Below are positions 1-8,408 of a stretch of 10,940 nucleotides of DNA, one piece after another. The first letter of the stretch is position 1, and each line of letters begins with the position of its first letter. Position numbers and translations under genes: made by a program. The notes beneath the pieces were generated by a model. That model was not told the origin of the DNA, made no database searches, and saw only the letters and a program-made list of their open reading frames with translations. The DNA is from Tetmemena sp. SeJ-2015 (taxonomy: Eukaryota > Ciliophora > Spirotrichea > Sporadotrichida > Oxytrichidae): contig JAJKFJ010001106.1 in the NCBI GenBank assembly GCA_027382625.1, positions 1-10,940 on the forward strand, given 5' to 3'.

Positions 1-347
1 CAGAGATACAGCGCATGGAAAATTAAAAAGCTGCATTTAAGGTACTTGCTCGTTGATCCCAATTTTTTTTGACCTTTAAAATCGAGTTGAAGCAGGTTGA
101 AAACCATTATTTTTCAGGTCTAGCTTGACCCTAATCTATCGATTTAGAGCGGTTGAATCGAAATCTCGATGGTGATTTTTGTCGAAAAAATGTCAAAAGT
201 TGAATAATTTTCAAGCATGTTCCAATTCAGCTTTGGGCTCTTCGCGCCGAGTTGATCCCGCACGTGCATCATCTCTTACATCTGCAACGGGGTAATCGGG
301 TCTGAAATCGTATTTCGACAAAATTAGCACTAGCTGATAAGTGCCTG
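1..347. repeat. Satellite unit 1
   Basis: Unit of 347 bp. It carries the CTTGACCC and GATTTAGAGC variants in the middle of the monomer instead of GTTAACACC and GATTTGGAGC. The CTCGTTTTCGCGCC segment is shortened to CTCTTCGCGCC near 238-248. The CACGTG palindrome is intact. Confidence 0.93.
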
Positions 348-694
348 CAGAGATACAGCGCATGCGAAAATTGAAAATGCTGCAATTTAAGGTACTTGCT
401 CGTTGATCCCATTTTTTGACCTTAAGCGAGTGAAGCAAGTGAAAACCATATTTTTCAGGTCTAGTTTACACCTAATCTATCGAATTTGTAGTGGTAAATC
501 GAAAATCTCGATGGTTATTTTTTGGTCGAAAAAATGTCAAAAATTGAAAATATTCAAGCATGTCAATTTCAGCTTTGGCTCGTTTCGCGCCGAGTTTGAT
601 CCCGCACGTGCTTCATCTCTACATCTGCAACCCGCGGTAATTCGGGGTCCCTGAATCTTATTTCGACAAAATTAGCACTCGCTGATAAGTGCCT
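348..694. repeat. Satellite unit 2
   Basis: Unit of 347 bp. It has CTTAAGCGAG at 421-430 in place of CTTAATCGAG, a variant otherwise seen only in the 6651-8755 block. It also has GAATTTGTAGTGG in place of GATTTGGAGCGG, CACGTGCTTCATC, and CCCGCGG in place of CCCGGGG. Confidence 0.94.
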
Positions 695-1041
695 GCAGAG
701 ATACAGCGCATGCGAAAATTGAAAATGCTGCATTTAAGGTACTTGCTCGTTGATCCCATTTTTTGACCTTAATCGAGTGAAGCAGATGAAACCATATTTT
801 TTTCAGGTCTAGTTAACTTCCGATCTTATCGATTTGGAGCGGTTAAATCGAAAATCTCGATGGTTAATTTTGGTCGAAAAAATGTCAAAATTGAAAATTT
901 GTGGTAGGTCAAAATTCAGCTTTGGGCTCGTTTTCGCGCCGAGTTGATCCCGCACGTGCATCATCTCTACATCTGCACCCCGGGGTAATTCGGGGTCCCT
1001 GAATCGTATTTCGACAAAATTAGCACTCGCTGATAAGTCTG
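695..1041. repeat. Satellite unit 3, GTGGTAGG block variant
   Basis: Unit of 347 bp. The segment CAAGCATGTCC is replaced by GTGGTAGGTC at 901-910, a multi-base change too large for a read error and shared with units 10, 16, 17 and 27. The unit end is shortened to GATAAGTCTG. Confidence 0.94.
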
Positions 1042-1172
1042 CAGAGATAAGCGCATGCGAAAATTTGAAAATGCTGCATTTAAGGTACTTGCTCGTTGAT
1101 CCCATTTTTTGACCTTAATCGAGTGAAGCAGGTGAAAACCATATTTTTCAGGTCTAGTTAACACCTAATCTA

Positions 1173-1205
1173 TCGATTTGGAGCGGTTAAATCGAAAATC
1201 TCGAT
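1173..1205. other. Dyad-rich segment of the monomer (shown in unit 4)
   Basis: TCGATTT (1173-1179) and AAATCGA (1189-1195) form a perfect 7-bp inverted repeat with a 9-base spacer. It overlaps a second inverted repeat, ATCGA (1191-1195) and TCGAT (1201-1205), with a 5-base spacer. Most units keep both arms, corresponding to consensus 132-164. No function can be assigned. Short dyads of this kind are common in centromeric satellites. Confidence 0.7.
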
Positions 1206-1295
1206 GGTGATTTTTGGTCTAAAAAATGTCAAAATTGAAATTTCAAGAAGCTCCCAAATTCAGCTTTGGGCTCGTTTTCGCGCCGAGTTTATCCC

Positions 1296-1303
1296 GCACG
1301 TGC
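1296..1303. other. GCACGTGC palindrome (shown in unit 4)
   Basis: An 8-bp perfect palindrome containing CACGTG, the E-box core bound by some basic helix-loop-helix proteins. I find the CACGTG core in 24 of the 31 units by eye; it is broken in units 9, 12, 13, 17, 27, 29 and 31. Whether anything binds it is unknown. Confidence 0.65.
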
Positions 1304-1388
1304 ATCATCTCTTACATCTGCAACCCGGGGTAATTCGGGGGTCCCTGAATCGTATTTCGACAAAATTAGGACTCTTGATAAGTGCCTG

Positions 1389-1737
1389 CAGAGATTACAG
1401 CGCTTGCGAAAATTGAAAATGCTGCAAGATCGAGGTACTTGCTCGTTGATCCATTTTTTGACCTTTAATCGAGTGAAGCAGGTGAAAAACCCATATTTTT
1501 CAGGTCTAGTTGACACCTAACTATCGATTTAGAGCGGTTAAATCGAAAATCTCGATGGTGATTTTGGTCGAAAAATGTCAAAATTGTGAAATTTTCAAGC
1601 ATGTCCAAATTCAGCCTTTGGGCTCGTTTTCGCGCCGGTGATCCCGCACGTGCTTCATCTCTACATCTGCAACCCGGGGTAATTTGGGGGTCCCTGCATC
1701 GTATTTCGACAAAATTAGCACTCGCTGATAGTGCCTG
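1389..1737. repeat. Satellite unit 5
   Basis: Unit of 349 bp with the GTTGAC plus GATTTAGAGC combination. Near 1421-1440 it reads CTGCAAGATCGAGGTAC where the consensus has CTGCATTTAAGGTAC. It also has CACGTGCTTCATC, as in unit 2. Confidence 0.94.
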
Positions 1738-2082
1738 CAGAGATCAGCGCATGCGAAAAATGAAAATGCTGCATTTAAGTACTGCTCGTTGATCCCAGTT
1801 TTTTTGACCTTAATTGAGTGAAGCAGTGAAAACCATATTTTCCAGGTCTAGTTAACACCTAACTCTATCGATTTGGAGCGGTTAAATGAAAATCTCGATG
1901 GTGATTTTTGGTTCGAAAAAAATGTCAAAATTGAAAATTTCAAGCATGTCAAATTCAGCTTTGGGCTCGTTTTCGCGCCGAGTTGATCCCGCACGTGCAT
2001 CATTTCTACATCTGCAACCCGGGGTAATTCAGGGTCCCTGAATCGTATTTCGACAAAATTAGCACTCGCTGATAATTGCCTG
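1738..2082. repeat. Satellite unit 6
   Basis: Unit of 345 bp with GTTAAC plus GATTTGGAGC. CTTAATTGAGTG at 1809-1820 replaces CTTAATCGAGTG, a CpG to TpG change that could be real or a read error. Confidence 0.94.
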
Positions 2083-2427
2083 CAGAGATACAGCGCATTG
2101 CGAAAATTGAAAATGCTGCATTAAGGTACTTGCTCGTTGATTCCATTTTTGACCTTAATCGAGTGGAAGCAGGTGAAAACCATATTTCTGTCTAGTTGAC
2201 ACCTAATCTATCGATTTAGAAGCGGTTAAATCGAAAACTCGATGGTTGAATTTTGGTTCGAATAAAAATGTCAAATTGAAAATTTCAAGCATGTCCAAAT
2301 TCAGCTTTGGGCTCTTTTTCGCGCCGAGTTGATCCCGCACGTGCATCATCTCTACATCTGCAACCCGGGGTAATTCGGGTCCCTGAATCGTATTTCGACA
2401 AAATTAGCACTCGCTGATAAGTGCCTG
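2083..2427. repeat. Satellite unit 7
   Basis: Unit of 345 bp with GTTGAC plus GATTTAGAAGC. The TTTTTCAGGTCTAG segment is shortened to TTTCTGTCTAG near 2185-2195. Confidence 0.94.
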
Positions 2428-2774
2428 CAGAGATACAGCGCATGCGAAAAAATTGAAATGCTGCATTTAAGTACTTGCTCGTTGATCCCATTTTTTTGAC
2501 CTTTTAATCGAGTGAAGCAGGTTGAAAAACCATATTTTTTCCAGGTCTATTAAACACCTATCTACGATTGAGCTGTTAAAAATCGAAAAACTCGATGGTG
2601 ATTTTTTGGTCGAAAAAATGTCTCAAAATTGAAAATTCAAGCATTGTCCAAATTCAGCTTTTGGCTCGTTTTCGCGCCGAGTTTATCCCGCCACGTGCAT
2701 CATCTCTACATCTGCATCCCTGGGTATTCGGGGTCCCTGAATCGTTTTTCGACAAAATTAGCACTCGCTGATAA
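2428..2774. repeat. Satellite unit 8, right end truncated at a rearranged junction
   Basis: 347 bp to the break. It matches the consensus up to GCTGATAA, then the last seven bases (GTGCCTG) are missing and the sequence jumps back to an earlier part of the monomer. It reads GCATCCCTGGGTATTCGGGG near 2714-2733, a variant shared with unit 16 only (there GCATCCTGGGTATTCGGGG). Confidence 0.88.
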
Positions 2775-2802
2775 CGTATTTCGACAAAATTAGCACTCGC
2801 TG
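2743..2802. repeat. Local 28-bp direct duplication at the unit 8/9 junction
   Basis: A 28-bp segment beginning CGTNTTTCGAC and ending CACTCGCTG occurs at 2743-2770 and again at 2775-2802, separated by ATAA. The copies differ at one base (T versus A at the fourth position). The second copy is followed by GCGAAAATTG, so about 27 bp (consensus 336-346 plus 1-16) are lost. The net length change is small, which keeps the array period nearly in phase. Confidence 0.9.
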
Positions 2803-3134
2803 GCGAAAATTGAAAATGCTGATTTAAGGTACTTGCTTCGTTGATCCCATTTTTTGGACCTTAATCGAGTTGAGCAGGTGAAAACCAATTTTTTCAGGTC
2901 TAGTTAAGACCTAATATCTATCGATTTGGAGCGGATAAATCGAAAATCTCGATTTGGTGATTTGTCGAAAAAAAATGTCAAAATTGAAAAATTCAAGCAT
3001 GTCCAAATTCAGCTTTGGGCTCGTTTTTCGCGCCGAGTTGATCCCGCACGCGCATCATCTCTAATTCGCAACCGCTTTAATTCGGGGTCCCTGAATTCGT
3101 ATTTCGAGAAAATTAGCACTCGCTGAAGTGCCTG
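2775..3134. repeat. Satellite unit 9, rearranged left end
   Basis: 360 bp. It starts with a second copy of consensus 308-335, then jumps directly to GCGAAAATTG (consensus 17 onward), so the CAGAGATACAGCGCAT start is absent. It carries GTTAAGACC at 2903-2911, shared with unit 17, and CGCACGCGCATC, which breaks the CACGTG palindrome. Confidence 0.85.
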
Positions 3135-3498
3135 CAGAGATACTGCGCATGCGAAAATTGAAAATTGCTGCATTAAGGTAACTTTGTTCGTGATCCCATT
3201 TTGAACCTTAATTCGAGTGAAGCAAACGAAATAAAACGTGAAAATCATATTTTCAGGTCTAGTGACACCTAATTCTATCGATTTAGAGCGGTTTAATCGA
3301 AAAATCATCGGATGGTGATTTTTGCGTCGAAAAAATGTCAAAAAAGAAAATTTGTGGTAGGTCAAAATTCAGCTTTGGGCTTCGTTTTCGCGCCGAGTTG
3401 ATCCCGCACGTGCGTCATCTCTACATCTTGCAACCCGCGGTTATTCGGGTCCCTCAATGTATTTCGGACAAAAATTTAGTACTCGCTGATAGTGCCTG
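3135..3498. repeat. Satellite unit 10, GTGGTAGG variant with short insertion
   Basis: Unit of 364 bp. AGCAGGTGAAAACC is expanded near 3221-3246 to a form containing AACGAAATAAAACG, about 12-13 extra bases. It carries GTGACACC, GATTTAGAGC, the GTGGTAGGTC block near 3354-3363, CCCGCGG and CCCTCAATG. Confidence 0.92.
3222..3238. repeat. Short insertion within unit 10
   Basis: Relative to the other units, about 12-13 A-rich bases (around CAAACGAAATAAAACG) interrupt the AGCAGGTGAAAACC segment. It is not a homopolymer slip, and no other unit here has it. It could be a private indel or a read artefact. Confidence 0.7.
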
Positions 3499-3850
3499 CA
3501 GACGATACAGCGCATGCGCGGAATATTTAAAATGCTTGCATTTTAGGTACTTGCTTCGTTGATCCCGATTTTTTGACCTTAATCGAGTGAAGGATGAAAA
3601 CCATATTTTCCAGGTCTAGTTAACACCTAATCTATCGATTTGAGCGGTTCAAATCGAAAAATCTCGATGGTGGATTTTTTGGGTCGAAAAAATGTAAATT
3701 GAAAATTTCAGCATGTCCAAATTCAGCTTTGGGCTCGTTTTCGTGGCGAGTTGATCCCGCACGTGCATCATCTCTACATCTGCAACCGGGGTAATTCGGG
3801 GTCCCTGAATTCGTATTTCGAGAAAATTGGCACTCGCTGATAAGTGCCTG
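3499..3850. repeat. Satellite unit 11
   Basis: Unit of 352 bp with GTTAAC and GATTTGAGC. It has TCGTGGCGAG at 3741-3750 in place of TCGCGCCGAG, and GAATTCGTATTTCGAGAAAA near 3808-3827, a form shared with unit 9. Confidence 0.93.
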
Positions 3851-4197
3851 CAGAGATACAGCGCAGGCGAAAATTGAAAATGCTGCAAGGTACTTGCTCG
3901 TTGATCCCATTTTTGACCTTAATCGAGTGAAGAGCAGGTGAAAAACCATATTTTCCAGGTCTAGTTAACACCTAATCTATCGATTTGGAAAGCGGTTAAA
4001 TCGAAAATCTCGTTGGTGATTTTTGGTCGAAAAAAGTCAAAATTGAAAATTTCAGCATGTCCAAATTCAGCTTGGGCTCGTTTTTCGCGCCGAGTTGATC
4101 CCGCGCACGGGCATCATCTCTACATCTGCAACCCGCGGTAATTTCGGGGTCCCTCAATCGTTTTCGACAAAATTAGCACTCGCTGATAAGTTGCCTG
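3851..4197. repeat. Satellite unit 12
   Basis: Unit of 347 bp. CTGCAAGGTAC lacks the TTTA of CTGCATTTAAGGTAC. The palindrome is broken (GCGCACGGGCATC at about 4103). It carries CCCGCGG and CCCTCAATC. Confidence 0.94.
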
Positions 4198-4548
4198 CAG
4201 AGATACAGCGCATGCGAAAATGGAAATGCTGCATTTAAGGTGCTTGCTCGTTGATTCCCATTTTTTGACCTTAATCGGAGTGAAGCAGGTGAAAACCATA
4301 TTTTCCAGGTCTAGTTAACACCTAATCTTTCGATTTGGAGCGGTTAAATCGAAAATCTCGATGGTGATTTTGGTCGAAAAAAATTGTCCAAAATTGGAAA
4401 ATTCAAGCATGTCCAATTCAAGCTTTGGGCTCCGTTTCGCGCCGAGTTTGATCCCGCAGTTGCATCAATCTCTACATCTGCAACCCGGGGTAATTCGGGG
4501 TCCCTGAAACGTATTTCGACAAAATTAGCACTCGCTGATAAGTGCCTG
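4198..4548. repeat. Satellite unit 13
   Basis: Unit of 351 bp with GTTAAC and GATTTGGAGC. The palindrome is broken (CGCAGTTGCATC near 4455). The remainder is close to consensus. Confidence 0.94.
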
Positions 4549-4894
4549 CACAGATACAGCGCATGCGAAAATTGAAAATGCTGCATTTAAGGTACTTGTT
4601 CGTTGATCCCATTTTTTGACCTTAATCGAGTGAAGCAGGTGAAAACCATATTTTTCAGGGCTAGTTAACACCTTATCTATCGATTTAGAGCGGTTAAATC
4701 GAAAATCTCGATGGTGGAATTTTGGTCGAAAAAATGTTCAAAATTTGAAATTTCAAGCAATGTCCAATATCAGCTTTGGCTCGTTTTCGCGCCAGTTGAT
4801 CCCGCACGTGCATCTTCTCTACATCTGCAACCCGGGGTAATTCGGGGTCCCGGAATCGTATTTCGACAAAATTAGCACTCCCTGATAAGTGCCT
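4549..4894. repeat. Satellite unit 14
   Basis: Unit of 346 bp, exactly the consensus length. It begins CACAGATACAG. It combines GTTAAC with GATTTAGAGC, a recombined pairing of the two mid-monomer variants. Confidence 0.95.
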
Positions 4895-5250
4895 GCAGAG
4901 ATACAGCGCATGCAAAAATTTGAAAATGCTGCATTTAACGTACTACTTGCTCGTTGATCCATTTTTTGACCTTTAATCGAGTGAAGCAAGGTTGAAAACC
5001 ATATTTTTCAGGTCTAGTTAACACTAATCTATCGATTTGGAGCGTTAAATCGAAAATCTCGATGGTTGATTTTTGGTCGAAAAAATGTCAAAATTTAAAA
5101 TTTCAAGCATGTCCAATTCAGCTTTGGGCTCGTTTTCGTGCCGAAGTTTGATCCCGCACGTGGCAATCATCTCTACATCTGCAACCCGGGTTAATTCGGG
5201 GTCCCTGAATCGTTTTTCGACAAAATTAGGCACTCGCTGATAATTGCCTG
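4895..5250. repeat. Satellite unit 15
   Basis: Unit of 356 bp. AACGTACTACTTGC near 4937-4950 has a small extra TAC. It carries GCATGCAAAAATT, seen again in units 21 and 22, and TCGTGCCGAAG. CACGTG is intact. Confidence 0.93.
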
Positions 5251-5607
5251 CAGAGATACAGCGCATTGGAAATTGAAAATGCCTGCATTTACGGGTACTT
5301 GCTCGTTGATCCCATTTTTTGACTTTAATCGAGTGAAGCAGGTTGAAAACCATATTTTTTCAGGTCTTAGGTTAACACCAATTCTATCGATTTTGAGCGG
5401 TAAATCGAAAATTTCTCGATTGGTGAATTTTGGTGAAAAAATGTCAAAATTGAAAAATTTGTGGTAGGTCAAAATTCAGCTTTTGGGCTCGTTTTTCGCG
5501 CCGAGTTTGATTTCCCGCACGTGCATCATCTTCACCTCTGCATCCTGGGTATTCGGGGTCCCTGAATCGTATTTTGACAAAAATAAGCACTCGCTGATAA
5601 GTGCCTG
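5251..5607. repeat. Satellite unit 16, GTGGTAGG block variant
   Basis: Unit of 357 bp with GTGGTAGGTC at 5461-5470. GCATCCTGGGTATTCGGGG near 5540-5558 matches the rare form in unit 8. Many small indels lengthen this unit. Confidence 0.93.
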
Positions 5608-5958
5608 TAGGAGATACAGCGCATGCGAAAATTGAAAATGCTGCATTTTAGGTACTTGCTCGTTGATCCATTTTTTGACCTTAATCGAGTGAAACAGGTG
5701 AAAACCATATTTTTTCAGGTCTAGTTAAGACCTTAATCTATCGATTGGAGCGGTTAAATCGAAAATCTCGATGGTGATTTTGGTCGCGAAAAAATGTCAA
5801 AAATTGAAAATTTGTTGTAGGTCCAAATTCAGCTTTGGCTCGTTTTTCGCGCGAGTTGATTCCCCGCACGGAAATTCATCTTCTACATCTGCAACCGCCG
5901 GTAATTCGGGGTCCCTGAATCGTATTTCAACAAAATATCACTCGCTGATAAGTGCCTG
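5608..5958. repeat. Satellite unit 17, GTTGTAGG block variant
   Basis: Unit of 351 bp. It has GTTAAGACC (shared with unit 9), TTGTTGTAGGTCC near 5812-5824, CAACCGCCGG, and TATTTCAACAAAA in place of TATTTCGACAAAA (shared with unit 27). The palindrome is broken (CGCACGGAAATTC). Confidence 0.93.
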
Positions 5959-6304
5959 CAGAGATACAGCGCATGCGAAATTGAAAATGCTGCATTTAAG
6001 GTACTTGCTCGTTGATCCAATTTTACCTTAATCGAGTGAAGCAGGTGAAACCATATTTTTCATCAGGTCTAGTTGACACCTAATCTATCGATTTAGAGCG
6101 GTTAATCGAAAATCTCGATTGGTGATTATTGGTCGAAAAAAGGTCAAAATTGAAAATTTCAAGCATGTTTCCAAATTCAGCTTTGGGCTCGTTTTTGCGC
6201 CGAGTTTGAGCCCGCACGTGCATCATCTCTACATTCTGCAACCCGGGGTATTCGGGGTCCCTGAATCGTATTTCGGCAAAATTAGCACTCGCTGATAAGT
6301 GCCT
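5959..6304. repeat. Satellite unit 18
   Basis: Unit of 346 bp with GTTGACACC plus GATTTAGAGC. Like units 10 and 28, it follows a unit carrying a GTTAAGACC or GTTAGAACC form. There is an extra ATC in TTTTTCATCAGG near 6056-6067. Confidence 0.94.
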
Positions 6305-6650
6305 GCAAAGATACAGCATGCGAAAAATGAAAATGCTGCATTTAAGGTACTTTGCTCGTTGATCCCATTTTTGACCTTAATCGAGTGAAGCAGGTTTGAA
6401 AACCATATTTTTCAGGTCTAGTTGACCCCTAATCTATCGATTTGGAGTTTTAAATCGAAAATCTCGATGGCGATTTTTGGTCGAAAAAAATGTCAAATTT
6501 GAAAATTTCAAGAAGGTCAAATTCAGCTTTGGGCTCGTTTTCGTGCCGATTGATTCCGCACGTGCACATCCTCTAACTCTGCAACTCGGGGTAAATTCGG
6601 GTCCCTTGAATCGTTATTTTCGACAAAATTAGACCGCTGATAAGTGCCTG
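6305..6650. repeat. Satellite unit 19, start of the diverged block (type X)
   Basis: Unit of 346 bp. It carries the set GTTGACCCC, GATGGCGATT (6467-6476), TCGTGCCGA and CAACTCGGGG (6582-6591). Units 22 and 24 share most of this set. It also reads CAAGAAGGTC, close to unit 4. Confidence 0.93.
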
Positions 6651-6994
6651 CAGAGATACAAGATCGGAAAAATTGAAAAATGCTGCATTTAAGGTACTTG
6701 CTCGTTGATTCCATTTTTTTGACCTTAAGCGAGTGAAGCAGGTGAAAACGATATTTTTCAGGTCTAGTTGACACCTAATCTATCGATTTGGAATGGTTAA
6801 ATCGAAAATCTCGATGGTTGTTTTTGGTCGAAAAAATGTCAAAATTGAAAATTTCAAGCATGTCCAAATTCAGCTTTGGGCTCGTTTTCGTTCCGAGTTG
6901 ATCCCGCACGTGCAATCATCTCTACATCTGCAACCGGGGTATTCGGGGTCCCTGAATCGTTTTCGGCAAAATTAGCACTCGCTGATAATTGCCT
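6651..6994. repeat. Satellite unit 20 (type Y)
   Basis: Unit of 344 bp. It starts CAGAGATACAAGATCGG, losing GCGCATGC. It carries CTTAAGCGAG at 6724-6733, GTTGACACC, GATTTGGAATGG and TCGTTCCGAG. Confidence 0.92.
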
Positions 6995-7338
6995 CAGAGA
7001 TACAGCGCATGCAAAAATTGAAATGCTGCATTTAAGTACTTGCTCGTTGATCCCATTTTTTGACCTTAGCTGCGAGTGAAGCAAGTGAAAACCATATTTT
7101 TCAGGTCTATTAACACCTAATCTATCGATTTGGAATGGTTAAATCGAAAATCTCGATGGTGATTTTTTTGGTCGAAAAAATGTCAAATTTGAAAATTTCA
7201 AGCATGTCCAAATTCAGCTTGGGCTCGTTTTCGTGAGTTGATCCCCCACGTGCATCATCTCTACATCTGCACCCGGGGTTAATTCGGGGTCCCTGAATCG
7301 TAATTCGGACAAAATAGCACTCGCTGATAAGTGGCCTG
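6995..7338. repeat. Satellite unit 21
   Basis: Unit of 344 bp. It shares GATTTGGAATGG with unit 20 and GCATGCAAAAATTG with unit 22. CTTAGCTGCGAG near 7065 looks like a corrupted CTTAAGCGAG. TCGTGAG is shortened from TCGTGCCGAG. Confidence 0.93.
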
Positions 7339-7698
7339 CAGAGATACAGCGCATGCAAAAATTGAAAATGCTGGATTTAAGGTACTTGCTCGTTGATTCC
7401 CATTTTTTGACCTTAAGCGAGTGAAGCAGTGAAAAACCATATTTTTCAGGTCTAGTTGACCCCTAATCTATCGATTTGGAGTGGTTAAATCGAAAATCTC
7501 GATGGCGATTTTTGGTCTCGAAAAAAATGTCAAAATTGAAAATTTCAAGCAGTCCAAATTCAAGCTTTGGGCTTCGTTTTCGTGCCGAGTTTGATCCCGC
7601 ACGTGCATTTCATCTCTACATCTGCAACTCGGGGTAATCGGGGTTCCCTGAATCGTATTTATTTCGACCAAAATTAGCGACTCGTGATAAGTGCCTGC
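7339..7698. repeat. Satellite unit 22 (type X)
   Basis: Unit of 360 bp. It carries GTTGACCCC, GATGGCGATT, TCGTGCCGAG and CAACTCGGGG like unit 19, plus CTTAAGCGAG near 7412-7421. TCGTATTTATTTCGACC has an extra ATTT near 7653-7669. Confidence 0.93.
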
Positions 7699-8047
7699 CA
7701 GAGATACAGCGCATGCGAAAATCGAAAATGCTGCATTTAATTTACGGTACTTGCTCGTTGATCCCATTTTTGGACCTTAAGCGAGTGAAGCAGGTGAAAA
7801 CCATATTTTTCAGGTCTTAGTTGACACCTAATCTATCGATATTGGAGTGGTTAAATTCGAAAAATCTCGATGGTGATTTTTTGGTCGAAAAAATGTCAAT
7901 AATTGAAATTTCAAGCATGTCCAATTCAGCTTTGGGCTCGTGCCGAGTTTATCCCGCACGTGCATCATCTCTACATCTGCAACCCGGGGGAATTCGGGGT
8001 CCCTGATCGATTTTCGACAAAATTAGCACTCGCTGAATAAGTGCCTG
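7699..8047. repeat. Satellite unit 23 (type Y)
   Basis: Unit of 349 bp. It carries GAAAATCGAAAATG in place of GAAAATTGAAAATG, shared only with unit 25, plus CTTAAGCGAG, GTTGACACC and GGAGTGG. ATTTAATTTACGGTAC near 7735-7750 has a small insertion, and TTTTCG is missing before TGCCGAG near 7940. Confidence 0.93.
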
Positions 8048-8408
8048 CAGAGATACAGCGCATGCGAAAATTGAAAAATGCTGATTTAAGGTACTTTGCT
8101 CTTGATCCCATTTTTTGGACCTTATCGAGTGAAATCAAGTTTGAAAACCATATTTTTTTCAGGTCTAGTTAACACCTAATCTATCGATTTTGGAGCGGTT
8201 AAATCGAAAAATCTCGATGGCGATTTTTGGTTGGTCGAAAAAATGTCAAAAATTGAAAAAATTTCAAGCAAGTCCAAATTCAGCTTTGGGCGCGTTTTCG
8301 TGCCGAGTTGTCCCGCACGTGCATCACATCTCTACATCTGCAACTCGGGGTAATTCGGGGTCCCCTGATTCGTATTTCGACAAAATTAGCACTCGATGAT
8401 AGTGCTTG
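8048..8408. repeat. Satellite unit 24 (type X)
   Basis: Unit of 361 bp. It carries GATGGCGATT, TCGTGCCGAG and CAACTCGGGG like units 19 and 22, but GTTAACACC instead of GTTGACCCC. TTTTTGGTTGGTCG duplicates GGTT near 8224-8237. CAAGCAAGTCC replaces CAAGCATGTCC. Confidence 0.93.

Larger units (their letters stand above)
1042..1388. repeat. Satellite unit 4
   Basis: Unit of 347 bp, close to consensus in its first half. At about 1242-1256 it reads CAAGAAGCTCCC instead of CAAGCATGTCC, a change partly shared with unit 19. The end reads TAGGACTCTTGATAAG, with the CTCGC segment disrupted. Confidence 0.94.

Noticed and set aside
1021..1130. Hammerhead ribozyme-like layout: CTGATAAG, then GCGAAAA, with CACTCG upstream able to pair with CGAGTG downstream. 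Some 330-350 bp satellites do carry hammerheads.
   Set aside because: The conserved core CUGANGA is CUGAUAA here, so the essential G is replaced by A. Stem III after GAAA does not form in register with a good cleavage triplet, and the CTTAAGCGAG variants remove the candidate triplet. A covariance-model search of the consensus would settle it.
1145..1165. TTTTTCAG followed by GTCTAG, resembling a 3' splice acceptor.
   Set aside because: There is no matching donor or exon structure, and the word recurs in each monomer simply because the repeat does.
1320..1345. CENP-B box-like word in CCGGGGTAATTCGGGG.
   Set aside because: Read on the opposite-strand form of the box, only about six of nine essential bases match. 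The GATTTGGAGCGG region is also off in spacing. This is no better than chance for a sequence of this length.
7653..7750. Small insertions in units 22 and 23 (ATTT near 7656, TTTA near 7740) as possible mobile-element footprints.
   Set aside because: They are four- to five-base tandem slips of adjacent sequence, indistinguishable from long-read indel errors.
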